The position numbers and the translations under genes were made by a program. Below are positions 29,521-37,533 of a stretch of DNA of 64,000 bases, in pieces. The notes under the pieces were generated by a model, which worked only from the letters and a program-made list of their open reading frames with translations, had not been told where the DNA came from and ran no database searches. Source of the stretch: Sandaracinobacteroides sayramensis (GTDB lineage: Bacteria; Pseudomonadota; Alphaproteobacteria; Sphingomonadales; Sphingomonadaceae). Every line of letters begins with the position of its first letter. Position 1 is the stretch's first letter. Location of the stretch: NCBI RefSeq assembly GCF_022014495.1, contig NZ_JAKLSQ010000001.1, positions 348,739 through 412,738 of the forward strand, given 5' to 3'.

Positions 29521-30512
29521 AGGCCATCGCCACCCGCCTGCCGGACCCGGGCCGGCCTCTCGACAAGGATGCGGCGGCGGACGCCTTCCACCATATCGTC
29601 GGCGGCGACCTTGCCGACAGCGACATAGCCGCCTTTCTGCTGGCGCTGGCGGAGCGCGGCGAGACCGCCGACGAAATCGCCGCCGCCGCCTCGGTCCTGC
29701 GCCAGTTGATGCTGCCGGTTTCCGCGCCCGAAGGCGCCATCGACCTTTGCGGCACCGGCGGCGACGGCTCGCACAGCCTCAACGTCTCCACCGCCGCCAC
29801 CTTCGTGGTGGCCGCCGCCGGGGTTCCGGTCGCCAAGCATGGCAATCGCGGCGCCTCGTCTCGTTCGGGCACGGCCGATGTGCTGGAAGCGCTGGGCTGG
29901 CAAAGCGACCTCGCCATGGACCGGGTGGAGGCCGCCCTGCACGAAATCGGCGTGACCTTCCTGTTCGCCCAGCGCCACCATCCGGCGCTGGCCCGCGTCG
30001 CCCCGGTTCGCCGGGCGCTCGGCCGCCGCACCATCTTCAACCTGCTGGGGCCGCTCGCCAACCCGGCCGGCGTCCCCCGGCAGATGATCGGGGTGGCGGC
30101 GCCTGAATGGCTGGAGCCGATCGCCCGGGCCGGAGCGGCGCTGGGCGGCACCGAGATCCTGACCGTGCATGGCGGCGGGCTGGACGAAATCGCCGTGCAT
30201 GGCCAGACGGACCTGCGCCGGCTGCGCGAGGGCGTGCTGATCCCGGAAGCCTTCGACCCGCAGGCGCATGATCTCGGCCTTCACGCCCGCGAGGCGATCG
30301 CCGGCGGCGACCCGCCGGAGAATGCGGCCGAGCTTCGCGCGCTCATGGAAGGGCGCGGGCGCCCCGCCTATCGCGCCATCGTGCTGGCGAATGCCGCCGC
30401 CGCCCTCACCCTCACCGGCCGGACCTGGGATCGGGCGCTCGCCGATGCCCGGACCGCCCTCGATTCCGGCGCCGCGGCCGACAAGCTCGCGCGCTTCCTC
30501 GCCTTCCGTTAG
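29517..30512 (+). CDS. trpD: Anthranilate phosphoribosyltransferase
   Basis: 331 aa. Joins anthranilate to PRPP. Motifs: [16 protein letters not shown] (PRPP loop), [21 protein letters not shown], and [30 protein letters not shown]. The start is GTG in a GTGA overlap with the trpG stop; the frame extends further upstream but only inside trpG. Ten bases separate it from trpC. Confidence 0.96.
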   Translation: MKAIATRLPDPGRPLDKDAAADAFHHIVGGDLADSDIAAFLLALAERGETADEIAAAASVLRQLMLPVSAPEGAIDLCGTGGDGSHSLNVSTAATFVVAAAGVPVAKHGNRGASSRSGTADVLEALGWQSDLAMDRVEAALHEIGVTFLFAQRHHPALARVAPVRRALGRRTIFNLLGPLANPAGVPRQMIGVAAPEWLEPIARAGAALGGTEILTVHGGGLDEIAVHGQTDLRRLREGVLIPEAFDPQAHDLGLHAREAIAGGDPPENAAELRALMEGRGRPAYRAIVLANAAAALTLTGRTWDRALADARTALDSGAAADKLARFLAFR

Positions 30513-30521
30513 GGACCAGCC

Positions 30522-31316
30522 ATGCCCGCCGACCGCCTGCAGCCGATCATCGAAGCCAAGCGCGCGCATGTCGCCGCCCGCAAGGCCGTGAAACCGGAAT
30601 CGACGCTGGACCTGAAGGCCAACGGCCCGACGCGCGGCTTCGCCGCCGCCCTGAAGGCCGCCCGCGCCGCGGACCATTTCGGCCTGATCGCCGAAGTGAA
30701 GAAGGCAAGCCCGTCCAAGGGCCTGATCCGCGCCGATTTCGACCCGGCGGCGATCGCCGAAGCCTATGAGGCGGCCGGCGCCACCTGCCTCTCGGTGCTG
30801 ACGGACGAGCCCTATTTCCAGGGGAAGGACAGCTTTCTTGCTCTTGCCCGCCACGCCGCGCCCTCGCTGCCGGCGTTGCGCAAGGACTTCATCATCGACC
30901 GCTACCAGGTCGCCGAATCCCGGGTGTTGGGGGCGGACGCGATCCTGCTGATCGTCGCCGCGCTCACGGACGCGGAACTGGCCGAATTCGAAGCGCAGGC
31001 GATGCTGCTAGGCCTCGACGTGCTGGTGGAAGTGCATGACGAAGCGGAACTGGAGCGGGCGCTGAAGCTGCACACGCCGCTGATCGGGGTGAACAACCGC
31101 AATCTGAAGACGATGGCGGTCGACATCGGCCTTTCCGCCCGGCTGGCCGAACGCATCCCGGAAGGGCGCCTGATCGTCGCGGAATCCGGGCTTTCCGCCC
31201 ACGCCGATCTCGCCAGCCTGAAGGCCGCCGGCGTTTCCACTTTCCTCGTCGGCGAGGCGCTGATGCGCGAAGCCGATGTGGAAGCCGCGACCCGCCGCCT
31301 GCTGACGGGCCAGTGA
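30522..31316 (+). CDS. trpC: Indole-3-glycerol-phosphate synthase
   Basis: 264 aa TIM-barrel enzyme that closes the indole ring. [46 protein letters not shown] and [10 protein letters not shown] are family signatures carrying the catalytic Lys and Glu residues; [12 protein letters not shown] completes the phosphate site. It is monofunctional, without a fused TrpF. moaC and moeA, which often separate trpC from lexA in related genomes, are absent. Confidence 0.96.
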   Translation: MPADRLQPIIEAKRAHVAARKAVKPESTLDLKANGPTRGFAAALKAARAADHFGLIAEVKKASPSKGLIRADFDPAAIAEAYEAAGATCLSVLTDEPYFQGKDSFLALARHAAPSLPALRKDFIIDRYQVAESRVLGADAILLIVAALTDAELAEFEAQAMLLGLDVLVEVHDEAELERALKLHTPLIGVNNRNLKTMAVDIGLSARLAERIPEGRLIVAESGLSAHADLASLKAAGVSTFLVGEALMREADVEAATRRLLTGQ

Positions 31317-31340
31317 ATTCCGCCGGTTGACGGCCGACTC

Positions 31341-31383
31341 TTGACCTGTTCGCCTCTATTCCCCTAATGTTCCACTCATGTTC
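31341..31383 (+). promoter_or_regulatory. lexA promoter with SOS box
   Basis: TTGACC (31341-31346), an 18-bp spacer and TAATGT (31365-31370) form the promoter. GTTC-CACTCAT-GTTC at 31369-31383 is a perfect alphaproteobacterial LexA box (GTTC-N7-GTTC) that overlaps the end of the -10 element, so LexA binding would block its own transcription. Confidence 0.88.
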
Positions 31384-31412
31384 CAATGTGGGGAAGAAGG
31401 TGGAAGGCTGCC

Positions 31413-32090
31413 ATGCTGACGTCGAAGCAACATGAACTGCTGCTTTTCATTCATCGGCGCCTCGCGGAAACCGGCGTTTCCCCTTCGTTCGAGGAAATGA
31501 AGGAAGCGCTGGACCTGAAATCCAAATCCGGCGTGCACCGACTGATCGGCGCGCTGGAAGAGCGGCAATTCCTCCGCCGCCTGCCCAACCGCGCCCGCGC
31601 TCTGGAAGTGGTGCGATTGCCTGGGGCTTCCGTCACCGACATTTCGGCCGCGCGGGCCCGCCGCTCTCCGGCCGGCGCCAATGATTTTCCCGCCGACACC
31701 AGCGACGCCCCGGCGCTCGCCGTGCCTCTGGTCGGCCGCATCGCCGCCGGCCTGCCGATCGAGGCGATCGAGGACCATGAGCAGCTCGCCGTGCCCGCCA
31801 CCCTGCTGGGGCCGGGCGACCATTATGCGCTGCAGGTTTCGGGCGATTCGATGATCGAGGCCGGCATCTTCGACGGCGACTTCGCTCTTATCCGCAAGGT
31901 GGACGACGCGCGCGACGGCGAGATCGTGGTGGCGCTGATCGACAATGCCGAGGCGACGCTGAAATATCTGCGCCGGGAAAAGGGCATGGTCCGCCTCGAT
32001 CCGGCGAACAGCCTCTACGAGCCGCAACTCTATCTGCCCTCGCGCGTGAAAATCCAGGGCAAGCTCGCGGGCCTGCTCCGGCGCTACTGA
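31413..32090 (+). CDS. lexA: SOS repressor LexA
   Basis: 225 aa. N-terminal winged helix-turn-helix (about 1-65, [26 protein letters not shown]) and C-terminal S24 autoprotease (about 105-225). Self-cleavage site Ala112-Gly113 (RIAAGLP), nucleophile Ser146 (SGDSM) and general base Lys184 (ATLKYL) are present, so RecA-stimulated cleavage should be intact. GGAAGG precedes the ATG at 31413. The SOS box upstream shows autoregulation. A strong terminator follows. Confidence 0.96.
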   Translation: MLTSKQHELLLFIHRRLAETGVSPSFEEMKEALDLKSKSGVHRLIGALEERQFLRRLPNRARALEVVRLPGASVTDISAARARRSPAGANDFPADTSDAPALAVPLVGRIAAGLPIEAIEDHEQLAVPATLLGPGDHYALQVSGDSMIEAGIFDGDFALIRKVDDARDGEIVVALIDNAEATLKYLRREKGMVRLDPANSLYEPQLYLPSRVKIQGKLAGLLRRY

Positions 32091-32117
32091 AGCGCCGATT
32101 GAGGCGAGTCGGCAATG

Positions 32118-32153
32118 CAAAGGGGCTGCACCAGCGAGGGTGCAGCCCCTTTG
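32118..32153 (+). terminator. Rho-independent terminator after lexA
   Basis: A 15-bp perfect stem (32118-32132 with 32139-32153) and a 6-base loop, ending in CCCCTTTG. It is shared with the convergent PEP-CTERM gene, whose stop is at 32169. Confidence 0.88.
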
Positions 32154-32168
32154 TCAAAATCCATGCCT

Positions 32169-32786
32169 TCAGGCTTGCGTCTGGCGCGCCACCCGGCGGC
32201 GGGCCGCCACGCCTACCAGGCCGAAGCCGGCGATCAGCATCGCCCAGGTCGTCGGCTCGGGCACGCCGCCCACTTCGCCGCCGCCGACATTGGTGAAGAC
32301 GAAGCGGAGATCGTCATAATCCCGGTCGCCGCCGCCGAGCAGATCCTCGAAGCCGACATAGACACCGGCGGGAATGCCCCAGTCGCCACCGGCATAGTCG
32401 GCGGAATAGATATGGGTCAGGCCATCCGGGTTCAGGCTGCGCTGGGAATAGAAATATTCCCCCGTGTTCACGACGCGGATTTTGAACACCAGCTTGTCGC
32501 CGGCGTTGACCGATCCGAAGTTGAACGAGGTGCCAAGTGCGGTCACCTGGTTGTTCAGCCCTTCGAGGCCGGTGTCCACCCCATTAACTTCCAGCCGCAG
32601 CCAGTTGGTGTAGCCGGCCGTATGCCCGGCGAAATAGGCGACGATGTCGCCGGTCGCGAGCGCGGTGAAGCTGTAATCCGCCTCATTGAAAGTCCCCGGA
32701 TTCGGATATTGCGGCAGCGCGGCCTGAGCCGCGGTCGCCGCGCCGAAAACCAGTGCGGAAGCAAGAAGAAACTTGTGCATGCGCAT
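32169..32786 (-). CDS. PEPxxWA-CTERM sorting domain-containing exported protein
   Basis: 205 aa. Signal peptide ending in AQAA (about residue 23), a beta-rich body with VYVGFEDLLGGGDRDYDDLRFVF, which resembles the DUF4114 domain, and a C-terminal sorting signal PEPTTWAMLIAGFGLVGVAARRR (about 181-203): PEP motif, membrane helix, Arg cluster. Such proteins are processed by exosortase and are thought to go to the cell surface or extracellular matrix. Two possible ATG starts lie 6 bp apart (32786, 32780), each with its own AGGA. No exosortase gene is in this window. A sigma-54 promoter lies upstream. Confidence 0.9.
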   Translation of the reverse strand: MRMHKFLLASALVFGAATAAQAALPQYPNPGTFNEADYSFTALATGDIVAYFAGHTAGYTNWLRLEVNGVDTGLEGLNNQVTALGTSFNFGSVNAGDKLVFKIRVVNTGEYFYSQRSLNPDGLTHIYSADYAGGDWGIPAGVYVGFEDLLGGGDRDYDDLRFVFTNVGGGEVGGVPEPTTWAMLIAGFGLVGVAARRRVARQTQA

Positions 32787-32835
32787 TGTCCTATCCTGTT
32801 CGGCCGACCCTATGCCCCGGCCACAGGAAGAAGCC

Positions 32836-32851
32836 AGCAACAAGCGTGCCA
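32836..32851 (-). promoter_or_regulatory. Consensus sigma-54 (-24/-12) promoter for the PEP-CTERM gene
   Basis: On the minus strand TGGCACG-CTTG-TTGCT, an exact match to the sigma-54 consensus TGGCACG-N4-TTGCW, about 50 bp before the start codon. GGCCACATTGGCC (32892-32904) and GACAGCATGTC (about 32931-32941) are short palindromes further upstream that could bind an NtrC-type activator. Confidence 0.8.
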
Positions 32852-32954
32852 AACGGCTAACAAGATCTAACCTGTTGAATTATCATATACGGCCACATTG
32901 GCCAGGCGGCTGCGCTGTAAAATTCGGCAGACAGCATGTCGGCTTTAACCAAGA

Positions 32955-34502
32955 TCAGCAGCGCAGGCCTCGCCCCTTCGCGCCCGGTTTCAGTGCCCGT
33001 TGCGCGGTGCGCGCAAAAGCGCAAAGCTCCTCGCGCGTTTCATCGGGGGCGATGATCGCTTCCACGCCGAAGCGCTCGGCCGTGCGGAAGGGGCTCCGCA
33101 CCCGTTCCAGCCGCGCCCGGATCTCCGCCAGCCGCGCCGCCGGATCCTCGGCCGCTTCCAGCTCGCCGCGATAGGCCGCCTCCAGCCCGCCGGATATGGG
33201 CAGGCTGCCCCAGTCACCGCTCGGCCAGGCCATGCGCCAGCGGAAGCGGTCGGCCGGCGCATGGGCGCTGCCGGCCATGCCATAGGCCTTGCGCAGGATC
33301 ACCGTCGCCCAGGGCACGCTCGCCTGATAGATGGCCGCCAGCGCCCGGCTGCCCCAGCGGATGGTCGCTTCCTCTTCCGCCCGGCGGCCGATCAGGAAGC
33401 CCGGATTGTCCACCAGATGCACGACCGGCAGGTGGAAGCTGTCGGCCAGATCGACCATCCGCTCCACCTTGCGCGCGGTTGCCGCCGTCCAGAGGCCGCC
33501 CAGCGCTTCCGGGTTGGAGGCGATCACCGCCACGGCATGGCCATCCAGCCGCGCCAGCCCGGTCACCACGCCCAGCCCCCATTCGCGCCCGATCTCGAAC
33601 CAGCTTCCCTTGTCCACGATCGCCTCGACGATCGGCCGGATCGGGTAGAGCCGCCGCGAATCGCGCGGCACGGCCGAGTTCAGCCACCCCTCCCGCCGCG
33701 ACGCCGGATCGCGCGTCTTCACGCGCGCCGGAAGCTCGTCGACGCTGGAGGGCAGATAGGAAAGGAAGCGCCGCAGCCGCTCGAATGCTTCCGCCTCGCT
33801 CTTCACCCGGTCGTCGACCGCGCCATTCTTCGCATGGATGTGCGCGCCGCCGAGTTCCTCTTTGGTGCGCACTTCGCCCGCGGCCGCCACTACTGGCGGC
33901 CCCGCCACGAACATCTGGGAGAGGCCGTCCACCAGCAGGCTGTAATGCGCCATCGCCATGCGCCCGGCCCCCAGACCGGCGACGGGCCCTAGCCCCAGCG
34001 CCACCACCGGCACCTGGGACATGTTGGCGACCATCACCTCCCAGCCGGGGATTTCGGGCACATAGGTGTAGCCCATCGCTTCCAGGCTTTTCACCGAGCC
34101 GCCGCCGCCCGTGCCTTCGATCATGCGGATGAGCGGCATGCGATATTCGCCGGCCAGGCGTTCGGCTTCCAGCAGCTTGCGGTGGAGGGCGGCGTCGGCC
34201 GCGCCGCCGCGCACGGTGAAGTCATCGGCCGTCAGCACCACCGGCCGGCCATCCACCTCGGCGCGGCCGAAGAGGAAATTGGCCGGCAGCATCGCCTCCA
34301 GCCCGCCGTCTGCGGAATAGGTGGCAAAGCCCGACAATTCGCCGATCTCGCGGAAGCTGCCCGAATCCGCGACCGCCGCCAGCCGCGCCCTTGCGTCCAG
34401 CCGGCCGGCATCGGCCTGCCGTTTCAGCTTCTCCGCCCCGCCCATGCGCTTCGCCAGCTCCTGCCGGCGGCGCAGTTCCGCTATTTCCGTTTCCCATGCC
34501 AT
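32955..34502 (-). CDS. Acyl-CoA carboxylase carboxyltransferase (beta) subunit
   Basis: 515 aa biotin-dependent carboxyltransferase. The two crotonase-like halves are visible: N-terminal half with LTADDFTVRGGAADAALHRK, LIRMIEGTGGGGS and GPVAGLGAGRMAMAHYS; C-terminal half with VVTGLARLDGHAVAVIASNP, LPVVHLVDNPGFLIG and ILRKAYGMAGSAH. This is the propionyl/methylcrotonyl/geranyl-CoA carboxylase beta family; the substrate cannot be assigned. No biotin carboxylase or biotin carrier gene is next to it, so its alpha subunit must be encoded elsewhere. ATG at 34502 has no near neighbour upstream on the same strand within 55 bp. Confidence 0.87.
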   Translation of the reverse strand: MAWETEIAELRRRQELAKRMGGAEKLKRQADAGRLDARARLAAVADSGSFREIGELSGFATYSADGGLEAMLPANFLFGRAEVDGRPVVLTADDFTVRGGAADAALHRKLLEAERLAGEYRMPLIRMIEGTGGGGSVKSLEAMGYTYVPEIPGWEVMVANMSQVPVVALGLGPVAGLGAGRMAMAHYSLLVDGLSQMFVAGPPVVAAAGEVRTKEELGGAHIHAKNGAVDDRVKSEAEAFERLRRFLSYLPSSVDELPARVKTRDPASRREGWLNSAVPRDSRRLYPIRPIVEAIVDKGSWFEIGREWGLGVVTGLARLDGHAVAVIASNPEALGGLWTAATARKVERMVDLADSFHLPVVHLVDNPGFLIGRRAEEEATIRWGSRALAAIYQASVPWATVILRKAYGMAGSAHAPADRFRWRMAWPSGDWGSLPISGGLEAAYRGELEAAEDPAARLAEIRARLERVRSPFRTAERFGVEAIIAPDETREELCAFARTAQRALKPGAKGRGLRC

Positions 34503-34557
34503 GCAGCCAGCATAGCGCGAAGGCGCAACGCCGGAAGCCTGACGGAAGCAGCGGGGA

Positions 34558-34938
34558 TCAGCAGCGGCCGGCGCGCCGCCATTCGGTGCGGCTGGCGAAG
34601 GGGCGCCCGCCTTCCAGCCCCTGCGCGTCCACGGTGAAAAGGTCGCTGGTGTCGCGCCGCACTTCCGTGCGGCCCTGCCGGCCGCCCGCGCAGCGGTAGG
34701 TGACGACCGCCATGTTGGACGTGTCCTCGATCACGGTGAAGACACAGCCGGCGTTGGGCCGGCCGGCCAGCAGCATCGTTTCCGGCGAAGCGGCGCAGAT
34801 GGGGGCGGCAGGATGGCCACCGACTTCGGCCGCGCGCCACTGTCCCGCCTGCCAGCCGGACAGGGCTTGCAAGGAAGGGGCCGCCGCCAGCGCAGGCCCC
34901 GCCAGCAGGCCGGCGACAAGCGGAAGAAGAATTCGCAT
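34558..34938 (-). CDS. Small secreted protein, DUF3617-like
   Basis: 126 aa. Signal peptide MRILLPLVAGLLAGPALAAAP. The mature part has three Cys residues (about 48, 65, 82) plus a C-terminal Cys and the pattern GQWRAAEVGG, CVFTVIED, VVTYRCAGGRQGRTEVRRD, F/W-R-W at the end, which resembles DUF3617 proteins common in sphingomonads. Function unknown. ATG at 34938 starts the signal peptide. It may be co-transcribed with the carboxyltransferase gene 55 bp downstream. Confidence 0.65.
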   Translation of the reverse strand: MRILLPLVAGLLAGPALAAAPSLQALSGWQAGQWRAAEVGGHPAAPICAASPETMLLAGRPNAGCVFTVIEDTSNMAVVTYRCAGGRQGRTEVRRDTSDLFTVDAQGLEGGRPFASRTEWRRAGRC

Positions 34939-35000
34939 ATGCCGCAATCTAGGGGTGGAATGCGGAAATTCCACGGCAAAGCGCAACAGGAAGAAAATCT

Positions 35001-35867
35001 TCAGCTATAGGCCTCGGCCAGCGCTGCGTTCACCTCCACGCCCGCCACCAGGGCGAAGCCGATGGCATAGAAGAACAGCATGGCCAGCATCACCCCCGAC
35101 AAAGCGCCATAGGTGAGGCCCATATGGCTGAAGCTGGAGAAGGTGGGGCCCAGCAGTAGCGAGCCGATCACCCAGGCGAAAGTGGTGATGAGGGCGCCGG
35201 GCCAGCTGGGGCTGTATTTGAATCCCGGCGGAGTCAGCAGCTTCAGCAACGCCCAAAGCACCAGGAACAGGCCGACGGGCGTGACGAGGCGCGACCAGTC
35301 GATCCAGCCCGGAAGCTCTATCCCCAGCGGCACCAGCCCCTCCACCGCCCGCACCGCGACCACCATCACCACCTGCAGCAGGAAGGCGACAAGGGCGAGG
35401 AAGATGGCGATCAGCGTGCCGGCCAGCGATTGCAGCCGATAGGCGAGGAAATGCCGCTCCGGATTGACGCCGAACGCCCGGAAGCTGATGTCGCGCAGCG
35501 TTTCGATGAAGGTGGTGACGGTCCACAGCGCGACCAGGCCGCCGATCCACAGCAGATTGCCGGTGCGCGCCTGCAGCACTTCCTCGATCACCGGCGCGAA
35601 CAGATCGGCGATATTGGCCGGCAAGGCCCGCAACAGGGCGTGGATGGCATATTGGCCGGCATCCGTCTGGCCGAAAGCCACGGTGACGGCGGTGATGAGT
35701 ATGATGAGCGGCAGCAGCGTGACCAGCGAAAGATAGGCGATGTTGCCGGCATGGATATAGCCGTCGCGCAGCGTGCGGCTGACCACCCGCCGCGCGGCGG
35801 CGATGGTGCGCGGCTTCCGGCTCGCCACGCCTGCCCACCAGGCGGCGGCCGTTTCGCGCACGTTCAT
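35001..35867 (-). CDS. YihY/BrkB family inner-membrane protein
   Basis: 288 aa. About six transmembrane segments, with the conserved start RTLRDGYIHAGNIAYLSLVTLLPLIILITA and the VTTFIETLRDISFRAFGV loop typical of YihY/virulence factor BrkB proteins, once misannotated as RNase BN. Role unknown; sometimes linked to envelope stress. It lies 10 bp after the DnaJ-like gene and is likely co-transcribed with it. Confidence 0.88.
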   Translation of the reverse strand: MNVRETAAAWWAGVASRKPRTIAAARRVVSRTLRDGYIHAGNIAYLSLVTLLPLIILITAVTVAFGQTDAGQYAIHALLRALPANIADLFAPVIEEVLQARTGNLLWIGGLVALWTVTTFIETLRDISFRAFGVNPERHFLAYRLQSLAGTLIAIFLALVAFLLQVVMVVAVRAVEGLVPLGIELPGWIDWSRLVTPVGLFLVLWALLKLLTPPGFKYSPSWPGALITTFAWVIGSLLLGPTFSSFSHMGLTYGALSGVMLAMLFFYAIGFALVAGVEVNAALAEAYS

Positions 35868-35877
35868 GCCCGCACGC

Positions 35878-36801
35878 TCAGCCGGCCCGCACTTTGCCGC
35901 GCAGGAAGTCCGCCAGTTCAGGGTCGTCGGGCACGTCCACCAGCACGCGGGCCAGCAGATCCCCCCGGCTGCCGTCGCGCAGGGTCCAGCCCTTGGCCTT
36001 CAGGCGCATCACCTTGCCTGAACTGGTTCCGGGCGCGATGCTCAGCATCACCTCGCCCTCGGGCGTCGGCACGCGCTGCTTGCCGCCCAGCACCGCCGTT
36101 TCCAGCGGCACATGGATGTCGGCACGGATGTCGTCCCGGTCGCGGGTGAAGCGGCCGTCGGGCTGGATGGTGATGGTGACGATGGCGTCCCCCGCTCCGG
36201 CCGGCCCCTGGTCCCCCTGTCCCGCCAGGCGGAGCTGGCGGCCTTCCTCCACGCCTTTGGGGATATTGAGGTCGATCGTCTTGCCGTTGCGAAGGGCGAG
36301 GCGCACCGTCCTTGCCAGCGCCGCGTCGGTGAAGGACACGGTCAGCCGATAGGAGACGTCGGCGCCGCGCTGCGGCGGCGCGCGGAAACCGCCGCCCATG
36401 CCGCCCCCGCCCACTCCGCCTCTTTGCGCGCGGCCGAACAATTCCGAGAAAAGGTCGCTGGTGTCGCCGCCGAAGTCGAAGTCGAAATCGGGCGCACCGG
36501 CCGACGCCCGGCCACCCGGCCGCGGGCCGGCGCCACGAAAGCCGCCGGCGGTGCCGCCGCCGAAGCCGGCGAATTTGGGATTGCCCTGCTCGTCGATCTC
36601 GCCACGGTCATATTCGCCGCGCCGCTTCTCGTCGGACAGGATGTCGTAGGCGGCGGTCACCTGCTTGAAACGGTCGGCCGCCTCTGCGTTGTCCTTGTTC
36701 TTGTCCGGATGATATTGCTTGGCGAGCTTTCGATAGGCGCGCTTGATTGCCGCGGCGTCCGCGGCCCGGGGAACACCCAGAACGGAATAGAGATCAGCCA
36801 T
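35878..36801 (-). CDS. DnaJ-class co-chaperone (CbpA-like)
   Basis: 307 aa. N-terminal J-domain (about 1-70) with LYSVLGVPRAADAAAIKRAYRKLA and the KQYHPDKNK HPD motif that stimulates DnaK; Gly/Phe-rich linker (about 85-165); C-terminal substrate-binding domains (about 175-305). There is no CxxCxGxG zinc finger, which makes it a type II (CbpA) Hsp40. ATG at 36799-36801 begins MADLYSVLGV; the frame continues upstream without conserved residues. Divergent from pdxH. Confidence 0.9.
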   Translation of the reverse strand: MADLYSVLGVPRAADAAAIKRAYRKLAKQYHPDKNKDNAEAADRFKQVTAAYDILSDEKRRGEYDRGEIDEQGNPKFAGFGGGTAGGFRGAGPRPGGRASAGAPDFDFDFGGDTSDLFSELFGRAQRGGVGGGGMGGGFRAPPQRGADVSYRLTVSFTDAALARTVRLALRNGKTIDLNIPKGVEEGRQLRLAGQGDQGPAGAGDAIVTITIQPDGRFTRDRDDIRADIHVPLETAVLGGKQRVPTPEGEVMLSIAPGTSSGKVMRLKAKGWTLRDGSRGDLLARVLVDVPDDPELADFLRGKVRAG

Positions 36802-36942
36802 CAGTCGCGCATCACCTGTTGCATAAATGTCACAGTGGATATAGGCCGATCCGAATGATCCGGCAAGTCCCCAACGCCCGGGAAAGCGCGTGGAAAACTG
36901 CCGCATTGCATGTGTCGGGGCGACGCCCTAGCGCTTTTCGCC

Positions 36943-37527
36943 ATGACGCACCCTTTGCAGATATTTGAGGCCTGGTTCGTCGAGGCGCAAGAGCGGGAGT
37001 TGAACGACGCCAACGCCTGCGCGCTCGCCACCGTCGATCTCGACCAGGCGGGCCTGCCCCGCCCCGATGTGCGGATCGTGCTGCTGAAAGGCGTGGGCGC
37101 GGAAGGCTTCACCTTCTTCACCAACTATCGCAGCGCCAAGGGCCTGCAACTGAGCGCCTGCCCGGTGGCGGCGCTGGATTTCCACTGGAAGAGCCTGCGC
37201 CGGCAGGTGCGGGTCCAGGGAGTCGTCGCCCGGGTGAGCGAGTCGGAAAGCGACGAGTATTTCGCCACCCGCCCCCGCGAAAGCCAGCTTTCCGCCTGGG
37301 CTTCCCGGCAATCGGAACCGCTCGACGACCGCTCCACCTTCGAGGCGCGGCTGGCGGAAGCGGCCGAACTTTTCCCGGGCGAAATCCCCCGCCCGGCGCA
37401 CTGGGGCGGCTATCGGCTGCGGCCGGACTGGATCGAATTCTGGGAAGACCGGGTCGGCCGCCAGCATCACCGCGAGCGCTTCTCGCGGGTGGAAGGCGGC
37501 TGGGACATGCAACTCCTCTACCCCTGA
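36943..37527 (+). CDS. pdxH: Pyridoxamine 5'-phosphate oxidase
   Basis: 194 aa FMN enzyme that oxidises PNP/PMP to pyridoxal phosphate. DVRIVLLKGVGAEGFTFFTNYRSAKGLQL binds FMN, and the C-terminal PRPAHWGGYRLRPDWIEFWEDRVGRQHHRERF followed by W is the dimer and PLP signature. ATG at 36943 (MTHPLQIFEAW) is chosen because it starts the conserved region; an in-frame alternative is at 36910. CCTAGC at 36927-36932 may be a -10 element. Only 6 bp separate it from the convergent glpD. Confidence 0.95.
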   Translation: MTHPLQIFEAWFVEAQERELNDANACALATVDLDQAGLPRPDVRIVLLKGVGAEGFTFFTNYRSAKGLQLSACPVAALDFHWKSLRRQVRVQGVVARVSESESDEYFATRPRESQLSAWASRQSEPLDDRSTFEARLAEAAELFPGEIPRPAHWGGYRLRPDWIEFWEDRVGRQHHRERFSRVEGGWDMQLLYP

Positions 37528-37533
37528 GCTTCC

